Positions 22,660 through 33,486 of a DNA stretch of 64,000 bases are shown one piece after another (positions within the stretch are counted from its first letter, which is position 1; each line of letters starts with the position of its first letter). The DNA lies in contig NZ_MKKI01000042.1 of assembly GCF_001942345.1 (NCBI RefSeq), positions 1 through 64,000 on the forward strand. The letters are read 5' to 3'. Origin of the DNA: Corynebacterium sp. CNJ-954. Lineage in GTDB: Bacteria > Actinomycetota > Actinomycetes > Mycobacteriales > Mycobacteriaceae. The translations under genes and the position numbers were made by a program. Below the pieces are notes generated by a model that did no database searches, had not been told where the DNA came from, and saw only the letters and a program-made list of their open reading frames with translations.

Positions 22660-24954
22660 ATGAGCGCCACCCCTTCCGAGCACCCCGACATCTCCGCAGA
22701 ACAGGAACATCTCGTCGCACTGCTCGCTGTCGTCGACGAGTCACGCGAGCGCCTCACCGAGCGGATGCGCAAAGCGCAGCGTCGCCGCGCCGATATCGAT
22801 CAGCCGCAGACCCTCCTCGAGCGTGACCATGAGACCTACGAGGTCGCAGGACGCCTGGACGAGTTCTCGGCGGCAGAGATCGGACTCTTCTTCGGACGCA
22901 TCGACGTCGATGACGATGACCCGGAGAACCCTGTCACGGATGTCCCCGGGGAGCCTGCTCTTGACCGCCGGTACATCGGCCGCATCGGGCTACATACCTC
23001 AGACGACGACATGAGGACCCTCCTGATGGATTGGCGGGCTCCTCTCGCCCGGCCGTTCTACCTGGCCACCACGCTCCATCCTGAAGGGGTCCACGTCCGC
23101 AGGCACATCCGGACGCGTGGCCGTACGGTAACCGACGTCGCCGACGAGCGGCTTTCCGGCGGTCACGACGACGGTGCCGGCGACCGCGACGGGTCTGTCG
23201 CACAGGAAGGCGCCCTCCTGCACGCGGTGAACCGTGCCCGGGACCGTCACATGCACGACATCGTCGACACCATTGTCGCCGAGCAGGACCGGATCATCCG
23301 CGAGAACCACCGCGGTGTGACAGTGGTCCAGGGCGGCCCCGGCACCGGCAAAACCGCGGTGGCGCTGCACCGGACGGCCTACCTGCTGTACACGTGGCGC
23401 GAGCAGCTCTCGAACACCGGCGTGCTGATCATCGGCCCCAACCGACGTTTCCTGGACTACATCTCACAGGTGCTGCCCAGTCTGGGTGAGACTGGCGTCG
23501 TTCTCGCCACACCAGGTTCGTTGCTGCCCGGTATCAGCGCACGCCCTCTGAGTTCGGAGTCGCTGAGCGCCCAGGAAGTCAAGGGGTCGTTGGAAATGCT
23601 CGAGATCCTGTCACGGGCAGTACGCGACCTGCAGACGGTGCCGGAGCAGCCCGTGGACTTCCTCATCGACGGTGTCACCGTGTCTCTGACTCCACAGATC
23701 GCCCGGCAGGCACGTGCGCGTGCCCGCCGGACACACCGCCCCCACAACCTGGCTCGCAGCCGTTTCCGGGATGCCGTGCTCGACCTCATGCGCGATGCGA
23801 TGGCGGATGCCATCGGCGCCGACCCGCTCGGCGGGGAGAACCTCCTCACCGCCGCCGACCGTGAACAGTTGCGCGAGGACCTGGTGGAGGAACCCGCCAT
23901 CGCCGACACCGTCGATGATCTGTGGCCGGAGCTCACTGCCGAGGACGTGCTCTCGGGGCTCTTCGGTTCACGGGCCGCGATCGACTCGGCCGCCGCCGAC
24001 TACGACGACCTGACCCGGGCGTCCCTGCTCCGTGAGGATGCTCCGGATGACTGGACCGAGGCGGATGCACCGCTACTGGACGAGCTCGCCGAGATCCTCG
24101 GTATCGCCGGAGCCGAAGAGGCCGAAGCAGAGGAACGCCGTCGGTGGAAATCCCAGGTGGATGAAGCACAGGAAGCGCTCGATATCCTCAGCGGGTCGGC
24201 CTACCAGGATCTCGACGACGGTACCGACGCCGAGATCCTCATGGCCTATGACGTCATCGACGCCGAACAACTCGCCGAACGCCAACGGGTCCGGTCGTCG
24301 ATGTCCACGGCGGAACGCGCAGCGGCTGACCGCACGTGGGCGTTCGGGCACGTCATCGTCGACGAGGCCCAGGAGCTGTCTGCCATGGCGTGGCGGATGA
24401 TCTTCCGGCGTTCACCGAACCGCTGGATGACGCTGGTCGGAGACCCCGCCCAGACCGGGAGCCCGGCGGGCGTCGAGGACTGGGCCACCGCCCTGGAACC
24501 GTTCGTCAAGGACCGGTGGAAACTCCACGAACTGACCGTGAACTACCGGACGCCCTCGGACATCGCAGAGATCGCCAGCCGCATCCTCGCGGAGGTCGCA
24601 CCCGGTCAGGATGTCCCCGTCTGTCTCCGCGACACGGGAAGCGGCGTCCGGGAGTTCCAGACCGCCGAACTGGCCGACGCCGTCTCCAGCGCTAGAGTCA
24701 GTGCGGGTGAGGGGCTGGTGGGTATCATCGCCTCCCGGCAGCGTATCGCCGGCCTTGAACAGGAGTTCGCGGCAGATGCCGTGCTGGTCTCGGATGTCAA
24801 CGGGGCCAAAGGCCTGGAGTTCGACGAGGTCGTGCTCGTGGAACCGGAGGAGATCGTGTCTGCCTCCCCGCAGGGGTTCAACGACCTCTACGTAGCGGTC
24901 ACGCGAGCCACACAAGGGTTGAGTATCGTCCATGACCTGCCGTTGCCCTGGTAG
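22660..24954 (+). CDS. helD: HelD-type superfamily I helicase (RNA polymerase recycling factor)
   Basis: A 764-residue UvrD/Rep-like NTPase. An N-terminal coiled-coil arm (about 15-70) is followed by the ATPase with Walker A GGPGTGKTAVALH near residue 225, the Walker B/motif II VDEAQELS near 568, motif III GDPAQTGSP and the C-terminal VNGAKGLEFDEVVLVEP and YVAVTRAT motifs. A long insertion of about 250 residues separates motifs I and II, as in HelD/HelR, which use ATP to strip stalled RNA polymerase from DNA. Mycobacterial and streptomycete HelR homologues protect against rifamycins. AGGAG lies 3 nt before the ATG; TAGAAT (22603-22608) is a possible -10. Confidence 0.9.
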   Translation: MSATPSEHPDISAEQEHLVALLAVVDESRERLTERMRKAQRRRADIDQPQTLLERDHETYEVAGRLDEFSAAEIGLFFGRIDVDDDDPENPVTDVPGEPALDRRYIGRIGLHTSDDDMRTLLMDWRAPLARPFYLATTLHPEGVHVRRHIRTRGRTVTDVADERLSGGHDDGAGDRDGSVAQEGALLHAVNRARDRHMHDIVDTIVAEQDRIIRENHRGVTVVQGGPGTGKTAVALHRTAYLLYTWREQLSNTGVLIIGPNRRFLDYISQVLPSLGETGVVLATPGSLLPGISARPLSSESLSAQEVKGSLEMLEILSRAVRDLQTVPEQPVDFLIDGVTVSLTPQIARQARARARRTHRPHNLARSRFRDAVLDLMRDAMADAIGADPLGGENLLTAADREQLREDLVEEPAIADTVDDLWPELTAEDVLSGLFGSRAAIDSAAADYDDLTRASLLREDAPDDWTEADAPLLDELAEILGIAGAEEAEAEERRRWKSQVDEAQEALDILSGSAYQDLDDGTDAEILMAYDVIDAEQLAERQRVRSSMSTAERAAADRTWAFGHVIVDEAQELSAMAWRMIFRRSPNRWMTLVGDPAQTGSPAGVEDWATALEPFVKDRWKLHELTVNYRTPSDIAEIASRILAEVAPGQDVPVCLRDTGSGVREFQTAELADAVSSARVSAGEGLVGIIASRQRIAGLEQEFAADAVLVSDVNGAKGLEFDEVVLVEPEEIVSASPQGFNDLYVAVTRATQGLSIVHDLPLPW

Positions 24955-24964
24955 TAATGGAGGG

Positions 24965-25438
24965 ATGAGTATCTCTGACCGTGACCGTGGATTCCTCCGT
25001 CTCGCCGTCGACCAGGCACGTGAGGCCCGCCGCGCGGGTGACGATGCTTTCGGGACGGTGCTCGTCGGGGAGAACGGTGAGGTCCTTTTCTCCGACCGCA
25101 ACCGGGTGGTCTCCGGCTCGAGTCCCCTGGGGCATCCGGAGTTCACCGTCGCTGAGTGGGCTGTAGCGCATCTCGACCCCCGTGAGCGGTCGCGGAGCAC
25201 GGTCTACACCTCCGGCGAGCACTGTCCGATGTGCGCGGCCGCGCACGGCTGGGCCGGTCTCGGCCGCATCGTCTACGCCTCCTCGGCGGAGCAGTTCAAG
25301 GCCTGGGCCTCCGAAGATGGGCGGCCTGCCGCACCGGTCGCCTCGTTGCAGGTCCGGGACATCGTCCCCGGGATCACCGTCGACGGCCCTGACACTGAGC
25401 TGTCCCGGGAAGTCCGGGAACTGCACCGGCCGTCGTGA
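24965..25438 (+). CDS. Cytidine/deoxycytidylate-type nucleoside deaminase family protein
   Basis: Zinc-dependent deaminase fold, 157 residues. The C-terminal metal motif is HCPMCAAAHGW, equivalent to PCxxC. The usual HAE is replaced by HPE in LGHPEFTVAEWA, which keeps a His ligand and the Glu proton shuttle but changes the middle residue. The overall pattern (DAFGTVLVGENGEVL) matches the guanine deaminase/TadA-like class; substrate unknown. The start at 24965 has TAGTAA at 24952-24957, 7 nt upstream. It follows helD by 10 bp and converges on the stress-protein gene with a 1-bp gap. Confidence 0.82.
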   Translation: MSISDRDRGFLRLAVDQAREARRAGDDAFGTVLVGENGEVLFSDRNRVVSGSSPLGHPEFTVAEWAVAHLDPRERSRSTVYTSGEHCPMCAAAHGWAGLGRIVYASSAEQFKAWASEDGRPAAPVASLQVRDIVPGITVDGPDTELSREVRELHRPS

Positions 25439-25439
25439 A

Positions 25440-25886
25440 CTACACCGTGTGGACGATCATCACGTCGCAGTCGGACTGACGTGCGACGTCCGCCGGCACG
25501 GATCCGAGCAGCCGTCCGGTCAGTGAGTTGATGCCGCGGTTGCCGACGATCAGCAGGTCCGCTGATTCGTCGGTGACGATGGCCATGAGGGCGTCCACCG
25601 GGGCCCCCTCCTTCACGGCGGTGGAGACTTTCGTGGCCCCCACTTCTTCGGCTGCAGCCACAGCCGCAGCCAGGTTCTGTTGTGCCGGGTCCCCTCCGAC
25701 CACGGTCTTCGAGTCCATCCGGATCGCTTTGACCGCCGACTCGGCGTTCTTGTAGTAGGCGCATCCGATCACCAGCCGGGCGTCAAATGCCGCGGCCAGT
25801 GCTGCTGCCCGTTTCACCGCCAGGACGGATGACGATGATCCGTCGGTTCCGACGACGATGGTCTCATAGGTGGTGCTATCGCTCAC
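25440..25886 (-). CDS. Universal stress protein (UspA family)
   Basis: Single Usp domain of 148 residues. It has the N-terminal VVGTDGSSSS strand-loop and the ATP-binding signature G-2x-G-9x-G-S as GNRGINSLTGRLLGS, so it should bind ATP. It ends in CDVMIVHTV, as the family does. I choose the GTG at 25886 (MSDSTTYETI), with AAAGGG 7 nt before it; an ATG at 25919 would add eleven non-conserved residues. It lies 50 bp from the end of uvrB's neighbourhood and is transcribed toward the deaminase. Confidence 0.9.
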   Translation of the reverse strand: MSDSTTYETIVVGTDGSSSSVLAVKRAAALAAAFDARLVIGCAYYKNAESAVKAIRMDSKTVVGGDPAQQNLAAAVAAAEEVGATKVSTAVKEGAPVDALMAIVTDESADLLIVGNRGINSLTGRLLGSVPADVARQSDCDVMIVHTV

Positions 25887-25936
25887 TGCCAGCCCTTTGT
25901 GATCGTGGATGGTTTCCACACGAAAGCCTACCCCAG

Positions 25937-28066
<2,130 letters not shown>

Positions 28067-28071
28067 GGAAG

Positions 28072-28656
28072 CTACACCTCATCCCAGAATGCGTCGACCT
28101 GGGCGACCAGAGCTTCCAGGTCCCCGCTGTTGTCCAGGACGACATCCGCTGCCGCCAGCCGCGTCTGTCGGTCCACCTGTGCGGCGAGGCGACGGCGGGC
28201 GTCGTCCTCGTCCAGACCCCGGGACTCCACGAGACGTGCGATACGCACGTCATCGGGGGCGTCGACGACGAGAACCGTGTCGACAGTCTCGATTTCCCCG
28301 TTCTCGATGAGTAGCGGCATGTCGTAGACCACCACCTCCCGACCCTCCTCGGCTGCGGTGTCGAAGAGCTCCGCGGTACGGGCGCGTATGCGTGGGTGGG
28401 TGATGGCGTTGAGTCTGTCTGTGGCAGCGGTCGAGGCGAACGCCTGTCGGGCGAGTTCCGCCCGGTCGAGACCCCCTTCCGGGGTGAGGACGCCATCGAA
28501 CGCGTCGGCGAGTTCGGCGAGGGCCGGCTGCCCCGGCTCCACGATCTCACGGGCCACCTTGTCGGCGTCCACGACGAACGCGCCTTTCTGCCGGAGCCGT
28601 TCGGCCACCGTCGTCTTTCCGGAACCGATACCACCTGTCAGGCCGATAATGCGCAT
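28072..28656 (-). CDS. coaE: Dephospho-CoA kinase
   Basis: Last step of CoA synthesis (3'-phosphorylation of dephospho-CoA). It is 194 residues, a P-loop kinase with [12 protein letters not shown] at residues 5-16, the CoA-binding [10 protein letters not shown] and the lid-region arginines. I place the start at the ATG at 28656: TATCCT at 28664-28669 lies 7 nt before it, consistent with a leaderless message. uvrB follows after 5 bp. Confidence 0.95.
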   Translation of the reverse strand: MRIIGLTGGIGSGKTTVAERLRQKGAFVVDADKVAREIVEPGQPALAELADAFDGVLTPEGGLDRAELARQAFASTAATDRLNAITHPRIRARTAELFDTAAEEGREVVVYDMPLLIENGEIETVDTVLVVDAPDDVRIARLVESRGLDEDDARRRLAAQVDRQTRLAAADVVLDNSGDLEALVAQVDAFWDEV

Positions 28657-28711
28657 GTCCTCAAGGATAGCGCTGTCAGCCGGTATCGGCACCGGTCGAG
28701 ACTCGGCCGAA

Positions 28712-29161
28712 TCAGGAGCCGGGCAACGGCAACGTGAGGGAGCCGGTCACTGAACCGTCGCCGGACGACGTCAGAGCCGCCCCCGCGGCCGTGAGGCACT
28801 GGACGTTCGCTGCATTGGCGTTGGCGAAGAGATAGCGGAGTTGGTTGGCGGTCTCCCGTGCCGCTGCCTCATTCGCCTCGGCCCACTGTCCGGCGAGTTC
28901 TGAGAGCCGCTCACCGATGTCAGCACAGAACGCCTGGTCTCCCGTGCCGAGATTGCGGTTGAGCAGGCTTCCCGCCGAACCGTCGACCTCCTGAAGGTCA
29001 GGGAGGTCCGGAATCGTCTCGGTCGTGTCAGCGTCGGCAGCGTCGGCAGCGTCGGCAGCGTCGGCAGCGTCGGCAGCGTTCGCGACGGGAGCGAACACGA
29101 TGCCTACGGCGAGGAGAACCGTGGCGCCAGCTGTCATCCGCCGGAAAGAAGTGCGTGTCAT
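28712..29161 (-). CDS. Secreted protein with an ADA-repeat N-terminus, function unknown
   Basis: I do not recognise the family. The 149-residue product has a clear Sec signal peptide (basic MTRTSFRRM, hydrophobic TVLLAVGIVFAPV, cleavage expected after ANA). The mature protein begins with about five ADA repeats encoded by a 9-bp tandem repeat, then an acidic stretch (DTTETIPDLPDL). The C-terminal half has two cysteines (FCADIG, NVQCL) and alanine-rich helices, which suggests a small disulphide-bonded helical domain. TATAGT at 29170-29175 lies 8 nt before the ATG. It is divergent from the DUF4185 gene. Confidence 0.8.
   Translation of the reverse strand: MTRTSFRRMTAGATVLLAVGIVFAPVANAADAADAADAADAADADTTETIPDLPDLQEVDGSAGSLLNRNLGTGDQAFCADIGERLSELAGQWAEANEAAARETANQLRYLFANANAANVQCLTAAGAALTSSGDGSVTGSLTLPLPGS
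29031..29075 (-). repeat. 9-bp tandem repeat, five copies
   Basis: Five perfect head-to-tail copies of GCGTCGGCA (plus strand) lie inside the secreted-protein gene at its mature N-terminus. Each unit encodes Ala-Asp-Ala on the minus strand. The period is a multiple of three, so changes in copy number would lengthen or shorten the linker without breaking the frame. Confidence 0.95.
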
Positions 29162-29169
29162 GCCACTGG

Positions 29170-29198
29170 ACTATAGTCGCATTTATTCCCTTGCATAA
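29170..29198 (-). promoter_or_regulatory. Promoter of the ADA-repeat secreted protein
   Basis: On the minus strand TTATGC (29193-29198), a 17-bp spacer and TATAGT (29170-29175) form a good sigma-A-type promoter. Transcription would begin at or next to the ATG at 29161. Confidence 0.6.
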
Positions 29199-29227
29199 CT
29201 TTAATGATGTTTCTTCACAGGAGCCCC

Positions 29228-30490
29228 ATGTACTCTTCCTCTCTCCGACGGGTCTCGACGGTGACCCTCACCGCAGTAGTGACGGCAGCGACGGCGACCG
29301 TCCTCGGCACAGGCTCTGCCGCTGCCGCTCCATGCGACACCTACGCCCCCAACCTCATCGACCGCGCGTCGGCACTACTCAGCTCGGGGTCCGGCAGCTC
29401 CGGTAGCTCGAGCACCTCAGGATCTCTGACGTCCTGGGCCGGCGACACACCGTGGGACCTGCCGAACGTGTCCGGCCCGACCGAGGCGATGTACATGGTG
29501 ACCGGACCGAACAGTCCGGACGAAACACAGCGGCTGGGGTTGGCCTCCACCGACCTCGGCTTCATGTGGGATGCGGGCGCCGGCCAGACTCTCATGGCCT
29601 TCGGCGACAGTTTCGGCTGCGACTCCGGCCTCAGTGGGTGGCACTCCAATGCGCTGTTCTCCTCGCACGACACCGACCCCTCCGACGGGCTGTACCTCGA
29701 CGGCACCGCCGACGGTGGACGGTCCGGTGAATTCCTCCCGGTATCCTTGAAGGAGCCTGGTGTCGAGCACACGAAGATCCCGACCTCGGGTATCGAGGTC
29801 AACGGTAACCAGTACGTCGACTTCATGTCGGTGAAATCCTGGGGGAACGCCGGCCAGTGGACCACCAACTACGCACAGACGGTGGAGTCCACCGACGGAG
29901 GGAAGGAATTTCTGCCCGTGGATACCTCGACCAGGGCGTCCTCCAAGGCATCCGGAGACTCCAGGATCACCAGCGTCACCGGGGACAGTGCTGCGGTCGA
30001 CAACTTCCAGATGACCGCCCTGACCAAGCATACGGAGAACGGGACCGACTACGTCTACGCCTACGGCACCCCCAGCGGGCGGGACGGCTCAGCGCGACTC
30101 GCCCGCATCAGGCAGTCAACCTTCCCCGACTGGTCAAGCGCCGAGTACTGGGACGGATCCCGGTGGACGGGGGATGCCACGTCCGCGGCGACGGTCCTGG
30201 ACGGACGGGTCTCGGAGCTCTCGGTGCAGTACAACGACTACCGCGACTCGTGGTTGGCGATGTACGAGTCCACCGAGGGGATCGTCCTGCGTGAGGCGGA
30301 TTCCCCCACCGGGCCATGGTCGGAGAAGAAGACGGTGGTTTCCCGGCTCCAAGCGCCCGATGCCTACGGTGCGTTCATGCTGCCGACGCAGGCCGCCGAC
30401 GACCCCTCACGCCTGTATTTCGTGATGACGACCTGGTCGGGGTACAACACAGCGATGCTACGCACCGATCTGGACGCCGTACTGCGCTGA
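29228..30490 (+). CDS. Secreted DUF4185 protein, candidate D-arabinan hydrolase
   Basis: A 420-residue exported protein. The signal peptide (MYSSSLRRVSTVTLTAVV to SAAAA) is followed by a Ser/Gly-rich linker (about 60-75) and a DUF4185 domain (about 95-418), which looks like a five-bladed beta-propeller: AFGDSFGCDSGL, WHSNALFSSHDTDPSDGL, GIEVNGNQYVDFMS, YAYGTPSGRDGSARLARI and AYGAFMLPTQ. Members of this family have been described as endo-D-arabinanases (glycoside hydrolase family 183) that cut mycobacterial arabinogalactan. Corynebacteria have the same polymer, so a role in cell-wall remodelling is plausible. Start chosen at 29228, with AGGAG 4 nt before it. A terminator follows the gene. Confidence 0.82.
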   Translation: MYSSSLRRVSTVTLTAVVTAATATVLGTGSAAAAPCDTYAPNLIDRASALLSSGSGSSGSSSTSGSLTSWAGDTPWDLPNVSGPTEAMYMVTGPNSPDETQRLGLASTDLGFMWDAGAGQTLMAFGDSFGCDSGLSGWHSNALFSSHDTDPSDGLYLDGTADGGRSGEFLPVSLKEPGVEHTKIPTSGIEVNGNQYVDFMSVKSWGNAGQWTTNYAQTVESTDGGKEFLPVDTSTRASSKASGDSRITSVTGDSAAVDNFQMTALTKHTENGTDYVYAYGTPSGRDGSARLARIRQSTFPDWSSAEYWDGSRWTGDATSAATVLDGRVSELSVQYNDYRDSWLAMYESTEGIVLREADSPTGPWSEKKTVVSRLQAPDAYGAFMLPTQAADDPSRLYFVMTTWSGYNTAMLRTDLDAVLR

Positions 30491-30507
30491 CCTCCCCCAA
30501 AGCAGAC

Positions 30508-30568
30508 AGCAACCCCGGGGGTCGGTGTGACCAACCTCCGGGGTTGCTGTTTGCGAGGTTACCGTCTG
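30508..30568. terminator. Bidirectional terminator between the DUF4185 and thiolase genes
   Basis: An 11-bp perfect inverted repeat, AGCAACCCCGG (30508-30518) and CCGGGGTTGCT (30558-30568), with a smaller GGTC/GACC hairpin in the 39-nt loop. It is followed by GTTTGC on the plus strand and GTCTGCTTT on the minus strand. The two flanking genes converge on it. Confidence 0.7.
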
Positions 30569-30576
30569 TGGTGCAC

Positions 30577-31890
30577 CTAGCGCTCGATGATCGCGGTGAC
30601 GCCCTGTCCACCGGCGGCGCAGATGGAGACCAAGGTCCGGCCTCCACCGTTCTGTTCGAGGGTCTTCGCAGCGGTGGCGATGATGCGGCCACCGGTCGCG
30701 GCGAAGGGGTGGCCCGCGGCCAACGACGAACCCTTGACGTTCAGCTTCGAACGGTCGATGGCACCCAGCGGAGCGTCCAGGCCGAGACGGTCGCGGCAGT
30801 AGTCCTCGGACTCCCACGCCTGCAGGGTGGCCAGGGTCTGGGACGCGAAAGCCTCGTGGATCTCATAGAAGTCGAAGTCCTGGAGAGTCAGACCGTTGCG
30901 CTCGAGGAGACGCGGCACTGCGTAGGTCGGGGACATCAGCAGCCCGTCCGGGGTCAGCCCGTCACGGCCGTGCAGGAAATCGACCGACGCGGTCTCGGAG
31001 TCGACCAGGTAGGCCTGGACCGGCAGGTTGTGGGCATCTGCCCACTCCTCGGAGGCGAGCAGCACCGCGGAGGCACCGTCGGTCAACGGGGTGGAGTTGG
31101 CGGCGGTCATGGTCGCCTGCGTGCCGTGGGCTGCGGCGTCCTTCTTACCGAAGACCGGCTTGAGCTTCGCCAGCTTCTCGACCGACGAGTCGGGGCGCAG
31201 GTTGGTGTCACGCTGAACACCGAGGAACGGGGTCACGAGGTCGTCGAAGAAGCCCTCGTCGTAGGCGGCAGCGAGCTTCTGGTGCGACTCCACGGCCAGC
31301 TTGTCCTGGTCCTCGCGGGACACGTTGAGCTCACGCGCGGTGATGGCGGCGTGGTCACCCATGGACAGGCCGGTGCGCGGCTCACCGTTCTGCGGCTGCT
31401 CCGGAGCGATCTGGGACGGGCGCACCGTGCCCAGCAGCTTGACCATCTCGCCGGTGGTCTTGGCGTTGTTCACCTTGATCAGGGTCTTGCGCAGCTCATC
31501 GTTGACGGCCAGCGGCGCATCGGAGGTCGTGTCGGTACCACCCGCGATACCGGCGTCGATACGTCCCAACGCGATCGCGTCAGCGACCTGGATGGCGGCC
31601 GCCAGGCCCGTTCCACAGGCCTGCTGAAGGTCGAATGCGGGGGTCTGGGAGTCCAGTGCGGAGCCCAGCACGACTTCGCGGGTCATGTTGAAGTCACGGG
31701 CGTGCTTGAGGACTGCTCCGGCGACGACCATGCCCAACTGCTCGTCCTGCAGGCCGTAACGGGCGACCAGACCGTTGATGGCCGCTGTCAGCATGTCCTG
31801 GTTGGAAGCATTCGCGAACTCCTTGTTGGAGCGGGCGAAGGGGGTGCGGTTGCCGCCGAGAATGGCGACCTTACGAGGCGAAGTAGTCAT
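30577..31890 (-). CDS. fadA2: Acetyl-CoA C-acyltransferase (thiolase, FadA2-like)
   Basis: Thiolase of 437 residues that condenses or cleaves acyl-CoA units. The acyl-accepting cysteine is in QQACGTGLAA near residue 90, the histidine in AAGHPFAATGGR near 390 and the second cysteine in ISICAAGGQG near 420. The gene is divergent from a fabG4-like gene and a MaoC hydratase gene. M. tuberculosis has the same trio (fadA2, fabG4, htdX), so I use that name; the direction of the reaction is not known. Start ATG at 31890, preceded by GAGAGACATCCAG. Confidence 0.92.
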   Translation of the reverse strand: MTTSPRKVAILGGNRTPFARSNKEFANASNQDMLTAAINGLVARYGLQDEQLGMVVAGAVLKHARDFNMTREVVLGSALDSQTPAFDLQQACGTGLAAAIQVADAIALGRIDAGIAGGTDTTSDAPLAVNDELRKTLIKVNNAKTTGEMVKLLGTVRPSQIAPEQPQNGEPRTGLSMGDHAAITARELNVSREDQDKLAVESHQKLAAAYDEGFFDDLVTPFLGVQRDTNLRPDSSVEKLAKLKPVFGKKDAAAHGTQATMTAANSTPLTDGASAVLLASEEWADAHNLPVQAYLVDSETASVDFLHGRDGLTPDGLLMSPTYAVPRLLERNGLTLQDFDFYEIHEAFASQTLATLQAWESEDYCRDRLGLDAPLGAIDRSKLNVKGSSLAAGHPFAATGGRIIATAAKTLEQNGGGRTLVSICAAGGQGVTAIIER

Positions 31891-32049
31891 CTGGATGTCT
31901 CTCCATCGTGTGTTGTCGTGTCGTCGTGGGTCGTGGTGTCGGCCAGACGTTGCCGGGAAGTCTACCGGTGCGGTTCCGTCTGGACCGGCCCCTGAACTTT
32001 TATGTAACCCCCGTCACGGAATCTTGAGACGTGGTTCGGGGTCACACAC

Positions 32050-32078
32050 TAGGGTACAAATGTGAACATACATTGTTC
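32050..32078 (+). promoter_or_regulatory. fabG4-htdX promoter with a palindromic operator
   Basis: TAGGGT (32050-32055) is a good -10 hexamer. Nine bp downstream lies GAACATACATTGTTC (32064-32078), an inverted repeat with 5-bp arms and a 5-bp centre, in the position expected for a repressor that blocks initiation. It sits in the 244-bp divergent region shared with fadA2, so one regulator could control both sides. The regulator is not identifiable from the window. Confidence 0.5.
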
Positions 32079-32134
32079 GGGCGTCCGTAGGTACGCTTTC
32101 GAATAACGGATCCACTACCAAGGAGTTACGAACG

Positions 32135-33472
32135 TTGTCTTCCTCCAACAAGGGCCTGCTTGATCAGGTCGTCAATTCCAGCCTCGCAGGAAAGCTCGGT
32201 GTCCCCCAGGGTGAGCCGCTGCGTCGCTACAAGAAGGGCGAGCCCGCCCTGGACGGTCCGGTGGTCATCGGCGGCGAAGGCCGCGTCGCAGCAGGCGTCA
32301 AGCCGCTCCTGAGCAACGACTACCAGTTCGTCGACGGCGGCACTGACGCCAAGCGTGCCGCACTCGTCTTCGACGCCACCGGCATCACCAGGCCGGAGGA
32401 GCTCCACCAGCTCTTCGACTTCTTCAACCCGCAGATGCGCAAGCTGCTCCCCTGCGCCCGACTGGTGGTCATCGGCACCACCCCTGAACTGGTGAAGGAC
32501 CGTGACGAGCACATCGTCCAGCGCTCCCTCGAGGGGTTCACCCGGTCGGTGGCCAAGGAACTGCGCCGCGGCGCGACCGCGCAGCTGGTCTACGTCGCAC
32601 CGGAGACCTCCTCTGACCTGACCGGTCTCGAATCCACACTGCGCTTCCTGCTCTCCGGCAAGTCCGCCTTCGTCGACGGCCAGGTCATCCGGGTCTCCGC
32701 TGACGCCTCCACCGCCCCCGAATCGTGGGATGAGCCGCTCGCCGGCAAGATCGCCGTGGTCACCGGTGCCGCCCGTGGTATCGGCGCCGATATCGCCAAG
32801 GTTCTCGGCCGCGACGGCGCCAAGGTCATCTGTGTGGACATCCCCGCCGCCGGTGAAGGCCTCGCGGAGACCGCCAACGAGGTCAAGGGCTCGTCCCTGC
32901 CCCTCGACGTGACCGCACCTGACGCGGCGGAGAAGATCAAGTCGCACGCCGAGGAACGCCACGGCGGCAAGGTCGACATCATCGTCCACAACGCCGGGGT
33001 CACCCGCGACAAGTTGCTCGCCAACATGGACGAGGGCCGGTGGAACATGGTGCAGAACATCAACCTCGTCGCACCGGTACGCATCACCGAGGGGCTGCTG
33101 CAGAACGGCGGTCTCGCTGACGGCGGACGCGTCGTGGGTGTGTCCTCGATGGCCGGTATCTCCGGCAACCGCGGTCAGACCAACTACGCCACCACCAAGG
33201 CCGGCGTCGTCGGCCTCGTCGACTCCTTCTCCGAGGAACTCGCCGACAAGGGGATCACGGTCAATGCCGTGGCACCGGGCTTCATCGAGACGGCCATGAC
33301 CGACGCAATGCCCTTCGGTACCCGCGAAGTCGGTCGCCGTCTCAATTCCCTGGCGCAGGGCGGCCACACCGTCGACGTCGCCGAAACCATCGCCTACTTC
33401 GCCGGCAACGCGTCCAACGCCGTCACCGGCAACACCGTGCGCGTCTGCGGCCAGAACCTGCTCGGCGCCTAG
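32135..33472 (+). CDS. fabG4: High-molecular-weight 3-oxoacyl-CoA/ACP reductase (FabG4-like)
   Basis: A 445-residue short-chain dehydrogenase with an extra N-terminal domain. Residues 1-200 form a flavodoxin-like, degenerate Rossmann domain; residues about 205-445 form the catalytic SDR with [21 protein letters not shown], the catalytic serines in GVSSMAG, and YATTK. This length and two-domain layout match M. tuberculosis FabG4, which reduces 3-oxoacyl-CoA with NADH. The start is a TTG at 32135, with AAGGAG 9 nt before it. htdX follows after 14 bp in one operon. Confidence 0.92.
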   Translation: MSSSNKGLLDQVVNSSLAGKLGVPQGEPLRRYKKGEPALDGPVVIGGEGRVAAGVKPLLSNDYQFVDGGTDAKRAALVFDATGITRPEELHQLFDFFNPQMRKLLPCARLVVIGTTPELVKDRDEHIVQRSLEGFTRSVAKELRRGATAQLVYVAPETSSDLTGLESTLRFLLSGKSAFVDGQVIRVSADASTAPESWDEPLAGKIAVVTGAARGIGADIAKVLGRDGAKVICVDIPAAGEGLAETANEVKGSSLPLDVTAPDAAEKIKSHAEERHGGKVDIIVHNAGVTRDKLLANMDEGRWNMVQNINLVAPVRITEGLLQNGGLADGGRVVGVSSMAGISGNRGQTNYATTKAGVVGLVDSFSEELADKGITVNAVAPGFIETAMTDAMPFGTREVGRRLNSLAQGGHTVDVAETIAYFAGNASNAVTGNTVRVCGQNLLGA

Positions 33473-33486
33473 GAAGGAACCCCACC

